A stretch of DNA of 64,000 nt from Marivirga harenae (GCF_030534335.1 NZ_CP130565.1:703501-767500); one strand, 5' to 3'. Numbered from the stretch's first letter, positions 18,784-27,323 are shown. Notes: a model not told the origin generated them from the letters alone. Translations and numbers: made by a program.

Positions 18784-19482
18784 ATGGAACTCAAGAAAAA
18801 CCCGGCAGTTGACATATATCGCTTTAGAAATGTCTTTCTTAATCTCGGATTAATGGTTTCCATTTCTCTTGTCTTTGCTGTATTTCAGTACAAATCATTT
18901 GATAGCACTGGTGCGGTGGATCTAGGCGAAGTCAAGCAAAAAACAAATGAAATAATGGAGATCCCTCCGACCACTCAACCACCTCCTCCGCCTCCAAAAA
19001 TACAGCTGCCAGAAATCATTGAAGTGGCTAATGAAGAACTAGTCATGGAGGATTTAGACTTAAATTTAGATATTGAGATGAACCAAGATACCAAAATTGT
19101 TCAGCTTACTTATGAGGATGACTTAGATGCAGATCTCCCTGAAGAAGAGGTAGATAAAATATTCATGATAGTAGAGCAGGCCGCAGAGCCTGTTGGAGGA
19201 GTTAAGGCCTTTTACGCTTACGTAGCTAGTCAGCTTGCAGACAACTATCCTGCTACCGCAGCCAGAATGAATATTGACGGAGTAGTTTATATACAGTTTG
19301 TAGTCGAAAAAGATGGCGATATCACCCAAGTGGAAGCTGTAAAAGGTATTGGAGGCGGATGCGATGAATTGGCAGTAATGGTAGTAGAAAATTCCCCAGA
19401 CTGGGTGCCTGCAAAACAAAGGGGAAGAGCCGTTAGGTCTAGGAAAGTAATTCCTATTCGATTTATTCTAAAAAGAAAATAG
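18784..19482 (+). CDS. TonB-family energy transducer
   Basis: TonB proteins pass proton-motive force from the inner membrane ExbB/ExbD complex to outer-membrane receptors such as SusC types. The 232-aa protein has a short cytoplasmic N-terminus, one transmembrane helix at about 18-38, a proline-rich spacer (PPTTQPPPPPPKIQLPEI, about 60-77), an acidic linker, and a C-terminal TonB domain (about 150-232) with YPATAARMNIDGVVYIQFVV and VIPIRFILKRK. ExbB and ExbD are not in the window. The gene is monocistronic, facing the tRNA-Ser terminator. Confidence 0.93.
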   Translation: MELKKNPAVDIYRFRNVFLNLGLMVSISLVFAVFQYKSFDSTGAVDLGEVKQKTNEIMEIPPTTQPPPPPPKIQLPEIIEVANEELVMEDLDLNLDIEMNQDTKIVQLTYEDDLDADLPEEEVDKIFMIVEQAAEPVGGVKAFYAYVASQLADNYPATAARMNIDGVVYIQFVVEKDGDITQVEAVKGIGGGCDELAVMVVENSPDWVPAKQRGRAVRSRKVIPIRFILKRK

Positions 19483-19494
19483 TTTTTTGAGCTT

Positions 19495-19527
19495 AAAAAA
19501 ACCCTGATAGTTTCCACTATCAGGGTT
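19495..19527 (-). terminator. Rho-independent terminator of tRNA-Ser
   Basis: AACCCTGATAGT (19500-19511) and ACTATCAGGGTT (19516-19527) form a perfect 12-bp stem with a 4-nt loop. On the minus strand the stem is followed by a T tract (19500-19495), directly after the tRNA 3' end at 19537. The plus-strand side has no T run, so it serves the tRNA rather than the TonB gene. Confidence 0.85.
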
Positions 19528-19536
19528 CGGTAATTG

Positions 19537-19621
19537 CAGAGGCGGAGGGATTCGAACCCCCGGTACCTCGCGGTACATTGGTTTTCAAGACCAACGCGAT
19601 CGACCACTCTGCCACGCCTCT
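19537..19621 (-). tRNA. tRNA-Ser (anticodon UGA)
   Basis: An 85-nt class II tRNA. The acceptor stem is AGAGGCG (5', 19621-19615) with CGCCTCT, then discriminator G. The anticodon stem is TTGGT/ACCAA with loop CTTGAAA, so the anticodon is TGA, which reads UCA-type serine codons. A long variable arm (ACCGC/GCGGT-type pairing) fits tRNA-Ser, and the T arm carries GGTTCGAATCC. CCA is not encoded. It has its own promoter and terminator. Confidence 0.97.
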
Positions 19622-19659
19622 AGATTGTCAGAATGATTTGATTTGCTCAAATCGGACTG

Positions 19660-19689
19660 CAAATGTATGCTAATTTATTTTTTGTGCAA
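19660..19689 (-). promoter_or_regulatory. Promoter of tRNA-Ser: TTG-N19-TACATTTG
   Basis: The minus strand shows TACATTTG (19667-19660), an exact -7 match, and TTG at 19689-19687 exactly 19 bp upstream. This is the best full match to the Bacteroidota consensus in the window. Transcription would start near 19653, about 32 nt before the mature tRNA. Confidence 0.85.
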
Positions 19690-19707
19690 ACTGAATCTTA
19701 AAAAAAA

Positions 19708-20640
19708 TTACAGCCGATGGAATTTATTTTCCTTTGCCTTCTCCAAACTCACATTCAACTCCAAACCTATGATTAAAAACAAGGACAAAAATGAGAACCA
19801 AATCATAATGGCTATCAAAGCACCGATAGAACCATAGAGCTTATTATAAGTTCCGAAATTGTTGACATAAAAAGAAAAACCAAAAGAAGCTGCCAGACTT
19901 AAAAAGGTGGCTAATATAGAACCCGGATTGAAAAAATGCCATCTTTTATGAATGGCAGGTGCCCAGTAATAAATCACAGAAATCGCAATTTGAAACAAAA
20001 AGAATATCACTAAAAACCTGAGTCCGATGAAAATATAGACTTCGAAACTATCACTTATAATACCGAAATCTTCAAGAATGTAAATGGCTTGTTGCGCTAC
20101 AATCAGTAGCACTATGGAAGCAACTAAAACAAAGGCTAATAAAAAAGTAAGGCCTATAGCAATCGCTTTAGCTTTAATAAAACCTCGACTGTCCTTTGTC
20201 CTGTAGGTCTGATTAAAAGCTGTCATTAATGCACTAGTACCATTGGTTGCAAAGTATAGGGCAAATATGAAACCGACAGATAGCAAGTCACCTCTGGACT
20301 TCGACAAAATATCATCAATCGTGGATTGTGCCACTTCGAAAACCGATTGAGGCATGGTCTCTTCTAGCAAGCCCATCACTTCCTGGTTTAAGTTTTCGAT
20401 TGGCAAATAAGGAATGAGCGTGAACAAGAATATAATAGCCGGAAAAATTGCCAAGGTAAATTGAAAGGCTACATTATTGGCTCTTTCTATCAAATTATGA
20501 TCACTTAATTCATCAATAAAAATCTTAATTAAATTGAAATAAGAAACTCCACTCCTTTTCAATCGCTTTCTTTTTAAGAAGTGAATGATACTTCTCAAAA
20601 AGCCAATGGACATTATGATTCTTAGGTACTTAAACTTCAT
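19708..20640 (-). CDS. YihY/BrkB-family inner membrane protein
   Basis: This 310-aa protein has the YihY (UPF0761, once misnamed ribonuclease BN) domain, with about six transmembrane helices from residue 60 to 300. Family features visible are ERANNVAFQFTLAIFPAIIF, the conserved NGTSALMTAFNQTY, and the C-terminal PGSILATFLSLAASFGFSFY and YGSIGALIAIMIW. Molecular function is not known; transport has been proposed for the family. Its start overlaps the stop of the thioesterase gene by 4 bp (ATGA), making it the third gene of mltG-thioesterase-yihY. Confidence 0.9.
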   Translation of the reverse strand: MKFKYLRIIMSIGFLRSIIHFLKRKRLKRSGVSYFNLIKIFIDELSDHNLIERANNVAFQFTLAIFPAIIFLFTLIPYLPIENLNQEVMGLLEETMPQSVFEVAQSTIDDILSKSRGDLLSVGFIFALYFATNGTSALMTAFNQTYRTKDSRGFIKAKAIAIGLTFLLAFVLVASIVLLIVAQQAIYILEDFGIISDSFEVYIFIGLRFLVIFFLFQIAISVIYYWAPAIHKRWHFFNPGSILATFLSLAASFGFSFYVNNFGTYNKLYGSIGALIAIMIWFSFLSLFLIIGLELNVSLEKAKENKFHRL

Positions 20641-21041
20641 TCGAAAAAAGGATGTATAATTTTAGTTAAAATTTCAGGCATTTGACAAGGTTTGCCCGTT
20701 TTTCTATCCACAAAAACCAAAACTGTGAAGCCCTTATGGATCAACTTCTCCTCTTTAAAAACTTCATATTCATATCGAATCCTTGCGTCAGGTAATTTTG
20801 GAATAGATAATTTAATAGTCAATTCATCATCATAGCGAGCTGGTCGCAAATATTTTGAATAGTTTTCCAAAACGGGCATAATAACCCCTTCTTCCTCAAT
20901 TTCCCGATATGACAACCCTAAATTTCTTATCGATTCTGCTCTTGCTACTTCGAAATATGTAGCATAATTTCCATAATACACATAGCCCATTTGGTCGGTC
21001 TCAGCGTAACGAACTCGTATTTTATGTTCAAATTGATACAT
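20637..21041 (-). CDS. Acyl-CoA thioesterase, 4HBT hot-dog family (YbgC-like)
   Basis: This 134-aa single hot-dog-fold protein should hydrolyse acyl-CoA thioesters. The 4-hydroxybenzoyl-CoA thioesterase active-site region is clear: VRYAETDQMGYVYYGNYATYF, in which the D of ETDQMG is the catalytic aspartate position, near residue 16. The length matches the family. It begins 3 bp after mltG and overlaps yihY by 4 bp, so the three are one operon. The natural substrate cannot be read from sequence. Confidence 0.92.
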   Translation of the reverse strand: MYQFEHKIRVRYAETDQMGYVYYGNYATYFEVARAESIRNLGLSYREIEEEGVIMPVLENYSKYLRPARYDDELTIKLSIPKLPDARIRYEYEVFKEEKLIHKGFTVLVFVDRKTGKPCQMPEILTKIIHPFFE

Positions 21042-21044
21042 AAA

Positions 21045-22079
21045 TTATTTATAAATTCTTGATCGGTTTAATTCATTCTGATAGGCTCTCGCATTAATAT
21101 TATGCTGCCTTAAGTTAGTGGCAAAAGCATGATAGCCTGAAAAATCAGGTTTTGCACAAAAATAAAGATAGTTATGCTCCTCAGGATTTAAGACCGCATC
21201 TATCGATTCAATTTCTGGTAAATTAATTGGGCCCGGGGGCAATCCATTGTATTTATATAAATTATAAGGAGAGTCAACTTCTTTATGAATATTCAGTACC
21301 CGTTTAATAGTAAAATCACCAACAGCATAAACCAATGCTGGATCTGCTTGCAGTCTCATATTTCTATCTAATCTATTCAAATAGACTCCTGCAACTTTTG
21401 GTCTTTCATCCGCTTGCACGGTTTCCGCCTGCACAATTGAAGCCAATGCACTCACTTCTGTTGGGGAAAGTCTAAGAGCCTTTGCTTTGCGCTTTCGTTC
21501 TTCAGTCCAAAATCGCTGATACTCTGCATACATTTTATCAAATAAACCTTGCTCAGAAATGGTGTAGTAAACCTCATAGGTATTAGGAATAAACATGCTT
21601 AAAATATTTTCTTGAGTAAATCCATAAGCATTGATTAAAGAATCATTATTTAACAATCCTAAGAACGCAACTGAATCGGCTTGCAAATTATCTGTTATTT
21701 TTCCTGCTAAATCCGACTTGAGACGAACATTATTGAAAGTCGTAGTTGTTGGTGTCTGTTCTCCCGCTCTTAGCATTCTCACCGCCTGAAGATTGGTCAT
21801 ATCTTTTCTCATCAAATAAAGCCCAGGCTTCATATTTTCTTGATAATCCAAAAGCTTGGCAACAAAACTAAAGGAGAGCATATCATTGACAATACCTCTT
21901 TCATAAACGATATCTTGTAAATCCTGAAAATTCATATCTTCTTCAATCACAATGACCTCATCGCCTTTTTCCACTAGAATATTTTCAGAGAAAAAAACTT
22001 GATAAAAGTAGAAAACAAAAGAAGTCAGCAGGATGGAGAATACTACCACAAAGCCAATTAGAAATTTATTCCTGTTCAT
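21045..22079 (-). CDS. mltG: Endolytic murein transglycosylase MltG
   Basis: MltG is an inner-membrane lytic transglycosylase that cuts nascent glycan strands and sets their length. The 344-aa protein has one N-terminal transmembrane helix (about 7-28), a LysM-like region, and the YceG catalytic domain with the active-site glutamate in ASIVQAETVQ. Further family motifs are RPKVAGVYLNRL, MRLQADPALVYA, YNLYKYNGLPPGPI and the terminal LYFCAKPDFSGYHAF. It starts the operon with the thioesterase and yihY. Confidence 0.96.
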   Translation of the reverse strand: MNRNKFLIGFVVVFSILLTSFVFYFYQVFFSENILVEKGDEVIVIEEDMNFQDLQDIVYERGIVNDMLSFSFVAKLLDYQENMKPGLYLMRKDMTNLQAVRMLRAGEQTPTTTTFNNVRLKSDLAGKITDNLQADSVAFLGLLNNDSLINAYGFTQENILSMFIPNTYEVYYTISEQGLFDKMYAEYQRFWTEERKRKAKALRLSPTEVSALASIVQAETVQADERPKVAGVYLNRLDRNMRLQADPALVYAVGDFTIKRVLNIHKEVDSPYNLYKYNGLPPGPINLPEIESIDAVLNPEEHNYLYFCAKPDFSGYHAFATNLRQHNINARAYQNELNRSRIYK

Positions 22080-22108
22080 AAAATTTTTATTTCACATATT
22101 TGAAAGTG

Positions 22109-22116
22109 CAAATTTA
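22109..22116 (-). promoter_or_regulatory. Bacteroidota -7 box (TAAATTTG) upstream of mltG
   Basis: Minus-strand TAAATTTG matches TAnnTTTG exactly and lies 29 bp before the mltG start, giving a short leader of about 20-25 nt. No -33 TTG at 19-21 bp. Confidence 0.5.
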
Positions 22117-22173
22117 AGGATTTTGTTTAGGCTTGAACTATTCTAATTAATTTCAAATTGATTAATATTGTGT

Positions 22174-22794
22174 ATGGCAGCAGAATTAATCAAATTATAC
22201 GAAGAAAATCCCGATCCTAGAAAAATCCAACAGATAGTTGACATCTTGAAAAATGGGGGAGTAATTATTTATCCTACAGATACTATCTACGGTTTAGGTT
22301 GTGATTTAACAAATAGAAAAGCTATTGACAAATTATGTTGGGTGAAAGGAATTAAACCTGGAAAAATAAATCTGTCATTCATTTGCGAGGACATGAGCCA
22401 CATTTCCGATTATGTTAAAAATTTATCAACTCCTACATTTAAGTTGATGAAGAAAAATCTTCCTGGGCCCTTTACTTTTATCTTGCCTGCCAATAGTAAT
22501 GTACCCAAAATCGTAAACGCCAATAAGAAAACAGTCGGAATTAGAATTCCCAATAATAAAATTCCCACTGCTATAGTTAAAGCTTTGGGTAACCCTTTGA
22601 TCAGCACATCACTTAGAGAGGATGATATAGTGGAATACCCAACAGACCCCGAAGAAATATATGAGAACTTTAAAAGTATGGTGGATGTGGTTATCGATGG
22701 CGGTTATGGTCACAATACACCTTCAACGGTAATAGATTGCACTACAGAACCGGCAGAAATTGTGAGAGAAGGATTGGGAGAAGTTATTTTATAG
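22174..22794 (+). CDS. Sua5/YciO/YrdC-family L-threonylcarbamoyladenylate synthase
   Basis: The family makes threonylcarbamoyl-AMP from threonine, bicarbonate and ATP, the first step of the t6A modification of ANN-decoding tRNAs. The ATG at 22174 is chosen (206 aa) over a TTG two codons upstream. The YrdC core is seen in [18 protein letters not shown] near residue 30, then KRKP-loop-like [32 protein letters not shown] and [10 protein letters not shown]. There is no C-terminal Sua5 domain. The KGIKPGK segment differs from the usual KxR-rich loop, a YciO-like feature, so catalytic assignment is less certain than family membership. Confidence 0.88.
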   Translation: MAAELIKLYEENPDPRKIQQIVDILKNGGVIIYPTDTIYGLGCDLTNRKAIDKLCWVKGIKPGKINLSFICEDMSHISDYVKNLSTPTFKLMKKNLPGPFTFILPANSNVPKIVNANKKTVGIRIPNNKIPTAIVKALGNPLISTSLREDDIVEYPTDPEEIYENFKSMVDVVIDGGYGHNTPSTVIDCTTEPAEIVREGLGEVIL

Positions 22795-22813
22795 TATTTG
22801 GAAATAAAAATTA

Positions 22814-23443
22814 ATGCAGGATTCAATTTTAATAGAATTGCAATATTTACCTTCCATCGCTTTTTTTTCAAATCTGGAAGGCAAAGAAAAACTTATTTTA
22901 GAAGCAAATGAATTTTTTGAAAAACAAACGTATAGAAACCGTTGCCACTTACTTTCTTCTCAACAAATTGAAATTTTAACAGTCCCTCTACAAGGTGCTA
23001 ATAAAAAAATAAAGACCCGTGATATAAAAATAGATAACAGTCAAAGCTGGAGTAAAAAGCATTGGAGGAGTATTCAGACTTGCTATGGAAAATCACCTTT
23101 TTTCGAATATTTTGCTGATGAATTTCATCCAATATATAAAAACAACTATATTTTTTTATGGGATCTCAATTTAGATTTACTGACAATCTGTCTTAAAATC
23201 ACCGCCCAAAAAATAAAAATAGTGGAAAGCGTCAGCTACAAGAAAAATATTTCGGAAAACGTTATGGATGCCAGATCGTTAATACACCCTAAGAAACCTG
23301 ATTATTTAGAACGACTTTATAAATCTACAGCATATGGTCAAAGTTTTGGCAACAATTTTGAACCGAACTTAAGTGTTATAGATTTGTTGATGAACGAAGG
23401 ACCAAATGCGAAAAATGTCATTCAGCAGTCAATTTTCAAATAA
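22814..23443 (+). CDS. WbqC-family protein
   Basis: This 209-aa protein belongs to the WbqC family, which is named from O-antigen clusters and found widely in Bacteroidota. Family features seen are IELQYLPSIAFFSNL at the N-terminus, YRNRCHLLSS, LTVPLQGANKK, the WSKKHWRSIQTCYGKSPFF block, and FLWDLNLDLL. The YGKSPFF segment is the most conserved part. Some relatives are tied to transfer of amino-sugar acyl groups, but the reaction here is unknown. It follows the YrdC-type gene by 19 bp, with no polysaccharide genes nearby. Confidence 0.85.
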   Translation: MQDSILIELQYLPSIAFFSNLEGKEKLILEANEFFEKQTYRNRCHLLSSQQIEILTVPLQGANKKIKTRDIKIDNSQSWSKKHWRSIQTCYGKSPFFEYFADEFHPIYKNNYIFLWDLNLDLLTICLKITAQKIKIVESVSYKKNISENVMDARSLIHPKKPDYLERLYKSTAYGQSFGNNFEPNLSVIDLLMNEGPNAKNVIQQSIFK

Positions 23444-23446
23444 ATT

Positions 23447-23462
23447 AAACCTTAGGTTTTTT
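23447..23462 (+). terminator. Short hairpin-T-run after the WbqC-family gene
   Basis: AAACC (23447-23451), a TTA loop and GGTTT (23455-23459) form a 5-bp stem followed by further Ts. Weak, but placed 3 bp after the stop and before clpC. Confidence 0.4.
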
Positions 23463-23533
23463 ATTTAGTTTTTATAATAGTTACATTTAAACATGTCTTA
23501 GGGCATGAGTATAGAATATCGAGCAGTAAGCAT

Positions 23534-26131
23534 ATGGAAGCAAAATTTTCAAACAGAGTTAAAGAGGTAATTTCTTTGAGCCGAGAGGAGGCTCTAAGAT
23601 TAGGCCATGACTATATTGGTACAGAGCATTTGTTATTAGGAATGGTAAGAGAAGGAGAAGGCGTGGCGATCAGTCTTTTGAAAAAGTTAGGCGTTTCGCT
23701 CGATGAACTTCGAGGGGAATTAGAAAGAAGCACAAGAGGCACCGCGACAAATAATGTAAAAAACCTTGCCAATATACCGTTGACAAAGCAATCCGAGAAA
23801 GTATTAAAAATCACTTATTTGGAGGCTAAAATTTTTAAAAGTCAATTAATCGGCACCGAACATCTATTATTATCCATATTGAGAGATGAAGATAATATAG
23901 CTTCTCAAGTGATGGAGAAATTTGATGTGAATTACGATGTCATTAAGGAGCTCTTAGAATATCAAACCCAAAACCCTATGGCTTCTTCCGATACGGATGA
24001 TAGCGATGAGGACTCAGGGAAAATATTTGGTAGTGGTTCAAGGGAAACTAGCGGTGGAGGAGCTGGTGGATCTAAGACAAGTGAAAAATCCAAAACTCCT
24101 GTTCTGGATAATTTCGGACGTGATTTGACCAAAATGGCGGAAGAAGATAAATTAGATCCTATAGTAGGCCGTGAAAAAGAAATTGAGCGCGTTGCCCAAA
24201 TTTTATCAAGAAGAAAGAAAAATAACCCGATTTTAATTGGTGAGCCAGGTGTTGGTAAAACTGCGATCGCTGAAGGTTTGGCCTTGAGAATTGTCCAAAG
24301 AAAAGTTTCTAGAGTTCTTTTTGGTAAAAGAGTAGTGACCTTAGACTTGGCATCTTTGGTGGCAGGAACTAAATATCGAGGGCAGTTTGAAGAAAGAATG
24401 AAAGCAGTAATGAATGAGTTGGAGAAATCTCCTAATGTAATCTTATTCATTGATGAATTGCATACTATAGTGGGTGCAGGCGGAGCCTCTGGATCTTTAG
24501 ACGCCAGTAATATGTTTAAACCTGCATTGGCAAGAGGTGAAATACAATGTATTGGTGCTACAACATTAGACGAGTATCGTCAATATATTGAAAAAGATGG
24601 CGCTTTGGCAAGACGTTTCCAAATGGTAATGGTAGATGCTACCTCCCCTGAAGAAACGAGAGAAATCTTGATGAACATTAAAGATAAATATGAAGATCAC
24701 CACAATGTTAATTTTACGGATGAAGCAATTGAATCATGTGTAAAACTTAGTGATCGATATATATCTGACAGATTTTTACCAGATAAAGCCATAGATGTAA
24801 TGGATGAAGCAGGTGCAAGAGTACATCTGAATAACATTCATGTCCCAGATTCTATTGTAAAACTTGAAGCCTCAATTGAAGACATCAAAAAAGAGAAGAA
24901 TCAGGTAGTCAGAAGTCAGAAATACGAAGAAGCTGCTCGTTTGAGAGATACAGAAAAGAAACTCATTGAAGAGTTAGAAATTGAAAAAAGCAAATGGGAA
25001 GAAGAGACAAAAGCTAAACGTTATACCGTAACGGAAGAAAATGTAGCGGAAGTAATTGCCATGATGACTGGAGTTCCTACTAAGCGGGTTGCACAGAATG
25101 AAAGTGTAAAACTTAAGGGAATGGGTGATGATTTGAAAAAACAAGTTATCGGTCAAGATGAGGCGATTGGAAAACTTTCTAAAGCAATCCAAAGAACAAG
25201 AATTGGCTTAAAAGATCCAAAAAAACCAATTGGTTCTTTCGTTTTCTTGGGACCGACAGGAGTTGGTAAAACTGAATTGGCAAAAGTCCTTTCTACTTAT
25301 TTATTTGACAAAGAAGACGCTCTTATCAGAATAGATATGAGTGAATATATGGAAAAATTCTCCGTTTCAAGATTGGTAGGAGCGCCTCCAGGCTATGTTG
25401 GTTACGAGGAAGGTGGACAATTAACCGAAAAGGTAAGAAGAAAGCCTTATTCAGTTGTACTTTTAGATGAGATTGAAAAAGCACATCCCGATGTATTTAA
25501 TCTACTGTTACAAGTATTAGATGATGGGATACTGACCGATGGATTAGGTAGAAGAGTAGATTTTAGAAATACTATCATTATTATGACCTCCAACATTGGA
25601 GTTCGTGACTTGAAAGATTTTGGTGCCGGAATCGGATTTGCCAACAGTGCAAAAGCAGATAATTCTAATGAGGTAATGAAATCTACTATTCAAAATGCTC
25701 TAAAAAAGGCATTCAGTCCTGAATTTTTGAATAGATTGGATGACGTGATTGTTTTCAATCATCTTGAAAGAGAAGATTTACATAAAATCATTGATATTTC
25801 TTTAAAGAAGGTATTTGATAGAATGTTGTCTTTAGGTTATGATATTGATTTAACAGATGCAGCGAAAGACTTCTTATCTAAAAAAGGATATGACCAGCAA
25901 TATGGTGCGAGACCATTAAACAGGGCTATCCAAAAACATTTAGAAGACTTAGTTGCAGAAGAAATTTTAAACGAGAAAATAAAAATTGGTGATTCCATTA
26001 TTGCAGATCATGATGGAAAAAGTGAAACACTCTTTATAAAGTCGAAGAAAAAGAAGAAGGAAGATAAGAAGGAAAAGAAAAACCAAGACAAGGAAGACAC
26101 CAATCAAGAAAATAAAAAAGAGGCTGAATAA
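23534..26131 (+). CDS. clpC: ATP-dependent Clp protease ATP-binding subunit ClpC
   Basis: ClpC is a Hsp100 AAA+ unfoldase that feeds proteins to ClpP and also works as a chaperone. The 865-aa protein has two Clp_N repeats (1-145) and AAA module 1 with Walker A GEPGVGKT (near 237) and Walker B VILFIDELHT. A UVR-like middle segment (KYEEAARLRDTEKKL) separates ClpC from ClpB. AAA module 2 has GPTGVGKT (near 575) and the D2-small domain ends KKGYDQQYGARPLNRAI. A lysine/glutamate-rich tail of about 30 residues follows. The stop codon lies in the loop of its own terminator. Confidence 0.97.
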   Translation: MEAKFSNRVKEVISLSREEALRLGHDYIGTEHLLLGMVREGEGVAISLLKKLGVSLDELRGELERSTRGTATNNVKNLANIPLTKQSEKVLKITYLEAKIFKSQLIGTEHLLLSILRDEDNIASQVMEKFDVNYDVIKELLEYQTQNPMASSDTDDSDEDSGKIFGSGSRETSGGGAGGSKTSEKSKTPVLDNFGRDLTKMAEEDKLDPIVGREKEIERVAQILSRRKKNNPILIGEPGVGKTAIAEGLALRIVQRKVSRVLFGKRVVTLDLASLVAGTKYRGQFEERMKAVMNELEKSPNVILFIDELHTIVGAGGASGSLDASNMFKPALARGEIQCIGATTLDEYRQYIEKDGALARRFQMVMVDATSPEETREILMNIKDKYEDHHNVNFTDEAIESCVKLSDRYISDRFLPDKAIDVMDEAGARVHLNNIHVPDSIVKLEASIEDIKKEKNQVVRSQKYEEAARLRDTEKKLIEELEIEKSKWEEETKAKRYTVTEENVAEVIAMMTGVPTKRVAQNESVKLKGMGDDLKKQVIGQDEAIGKLSKAIQRTRIGLKDPKKPIGSFVFLGPTGVGKTELAKVLSTYLFDKEDALIRIDMSEYMEKFSVSRLVGAPPGYVGYEEGGQLTEKVRRKPYSVVLLDEIEKAHPDVFNLLLQVLDDGILTDGLGRRVDFRNTIIIMTSNIGVRDLKDFGAGIGFANSAKADNSNEVMKSTIQNALKKAFSPEFLNRLDDVIVFNHLEREDLHKIIDISLKKVFDRMLSLGYDIDLTDAAKDFLSKKGYDQQYGARPLNRAIQKHLEDLVAEEILNEKIKIGDSIIADHDGKSETLFIKSKKKKKEDKKEKKNQDKEDTNQENKKEAE

Positions 26132-26147
26132 TCAGCCTCTTTTTTTT
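26114..26147 (+). terminator. Rho-independent terminator overlapping the clpC stop codon
   Basis: GAGGCTGA (26120-26127) pairs with TCAGCCTC (26132-26139); flanking A and T runs extend the helix, and a T8 tract (26140-26147) follows. The clpC stop TAA (26129-26131) sits in the loop. Confidence 0.9.
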
Positions 26148-26608
26148 GCTGCAGTTTTGAAACAATCCTCATTATTCAGAGCGTCATCCCCGCGCATACA
26201 GGGATCTGACTATTTTAATTAAAGATTTAAATAACCCCTGGTTATTTTCGAAGACTAAAATTTAAACCGAAAATATATCCCATAGATACAAATTGTTGAG
26301 TCTAAGTTTCAATAAAAAAAAGATTCCTTCCTTCGCAGGGAGGAAGTATAGACTAGAGTTATTACCATACACAAGAAAGGACCGTCATTCCTTTGAAGAA
26401 GTGAATCCATCGATTTTGATCTTTGACTAAAATACGGAACAACTTAAAATTCACAGCCCTACCAAAACTTACATCTGTAAATTACCTCACCTATCCTATC
26501 AAAAATCAAATTGGTAGCCAAAACATTGCACTTAAACGATAATGTATTGAATTAATTTGAAAACAGCTTTAAATAAGCGACATTTACGATACAATAAAAC
26601 AATAAATC
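26148..26608. other. Intergenic region with degenerate palindromic repeats
   Basis: This stretch between the clpC terminator and the orphan ORF has no supported gene. It contains three degenerate palindromes of a REP-like kind: CGTCATCCCCGCGCATACAG and following bases at 26182-26210, a CCTTCCTTCGCAGGGAGG-centred inverted repeat at 26324-26345, and CGTCATTCCTTTGAAGAAGT and following bases at 26383-26410. The first and third share the CGTCATYCC start. Their decay suggests old copies. Confidence 0.45.
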
Positions 26609-26872
26609 ATGCATATTGCAACAGTGGAAAAAATTAGCGTTATCGATAAATTCACCCAAACAATTGAATTAAGTGGAGCCTCTGCTCGCGAGTGGAAAAT
26701 TGGTATTGCGTCTCTTGAGAGAGCATCGCTTCTAGGAGTAAAAGAAGAAATTTATTATCAAAAGTGTCCAATAGAAGAAGCCAAAGAAATAGTGTTCCAT
26801 TTTATAGCTCAGGGAGTTCAGACTTGCAATATGAGCAAGGCAAACTTTAATGGGATTTACCTATATCGGTAA
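26609..26872 (+). CDS. Orphan 87-aa hypothetical protein next to the tRNA-like array
   Basis: Not recognised as any family. The 87-residue ORF has a plausible soluble composition with no signal peptide or membrane helix: a beta-like start (MHIATVEKISVIDKFTQTIE), then EWKIGIASLERASLLGVKEE and a helix (PIEEAKEIVFHFIAQGV). Two cysteines lie at positions about 52 and 72. Its stop is at 26872, only 4 bp before the 3' end of the first tRNA-like unit, which is on the opposite strand. The last codons take part in an ATTTACC/GGTAAAT inverted repeat (26855-26874). No clear promoter box. It may be a real small gene or chance. Confidence 0.5.
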   Translation: MHIATVEKISVIDKFTQTIELSGASAREWKIGIASLERASLLGVKEEIYYQKCPIEEAKEIVFHFIAQGVQTCNMSKANFNGIYLYR

Positions 26873-26876
26873 ATAG

Positions 26877-27027
26877 CTGTAAGGGGAGGATTCGAACCTC
26901 CAAGGAGCAGTTAGGCTACAGTTCCCACGATAAACTGCCATGCAAATTATCATGAAAGTCCTGCGCTTTATCCCAAACCTCCACCCCCGAGACAGGAGGG
27001 CATGTTTGCCAATTCCATCACCTTACA
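26877..27027 (-). ncRNA. tRNA-like RNA with giant variable region, copy 1
   Basis: Read on the minus strand from 27027. The 5' acceptor TGTAAGG (27027-27021) pairs perfectly with CCTTACA (26884-26878) and is followed by unpaired G (26877), with no encoded CCA. TG then leads into a 3-bp D stem ATG/CAT with loop GAATTGGCAAA, like leucine tRNAs. The anticodon-arm position has CCCTC-CTGTCTC-GGGGG. An 82-nt extra region follows, then the canonical T arm GGAGG-TTCGAAT-CCTCC. In this copy the extra-region stem holds a U-G pair (CATGATAA/TTATCGTG) where the other copies have C-G. Whether it is charged or used in translation is unknown. Confidence 0.8.
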
Positions 27028-27043
27028 AAGTAAATGAAAACTT

Positions 27044-27076
27044 AAAAAGCCCCTTATCTCGTGACTTAGGGCTCTT
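27044..27076 (-). terminator. Hairpin plus T run in the spacer between tRNA-like copies 2 and 1
   Basis: On the minus strand AGCCC (27073-27069) pairs with GGGCT (27052-27048), with a long loop, followed by TTTTT. It is terminator-like, but lies between tandem copies, so it may instead be a processing signal. The matching element in the other spacer keeps pairing with a G-U. Confidence 0.4.
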
Positions 27077-27123
27077 CAATTATCCATTATTTCAATCTTT
27101 ACAAACCTTTTGTTCGCTTTTAG

Positions 27124-27274
27124 CTGTAAGGGGAGGATTCGAACCTCCAAGGAGCAGTTAGGCTGCAGTTCCCACGATAAACTGCCATGCAAATTATCGT
27201 GAAAGTCCTGAGCTTTATCCCAAACCTCCACCCCCGAGACAGAAGGGCATGCTTGCCAATTCCATCACCTTACA
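27124..27274 (-). ncRNA. tRNA-like RNA with giant variable region, copy 2
   Basis: Same architecture and length (151 nt) as copy 1: acceptor TGTAAGG (27274-27268) with CCTTACA (27131-27125), D arm, anticodon-arm-like hairpin, 82-nt extra region, T arm. Differences from copy 1 are five bases. One changes the anticodon stem to CCCTT/GGGGG, still pairable through U-G; another is in the D loop. The loop CTGTCTC, with U33 and a GUC triplet at 34-36, is unchanged. Confidence 0.8.
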
Positions 27275-27290
27275 AAGTAAATGAAAACTT

Positions 27291-27323
27291 AAAAAACCCC
27301 TTATCTCGTGACTTAGGGCTCTT
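27291..27323 (-). terminator. Hairpin plus T run in the spacer between tRNA-like copies 3 and 2
   Basis: Equivalent to 27044-27076 shifted by 247 bp. One stem base differs (AGCCC/GGGTT, pairing through G-U), and the T tract is TTTTTT. Confidence 0.35.

Noticed and set aside
19287-19607. 106-aa minus-strand ORF across the TonB end and tRNA-Ser
   Set aside because: It runs through a tRNA and its terminator; it is a shadow.
22168-22173. TTG start for the YrdC-type gene
   Set aside because: The ATG two codons later is a standard start and loses nothing conserved.
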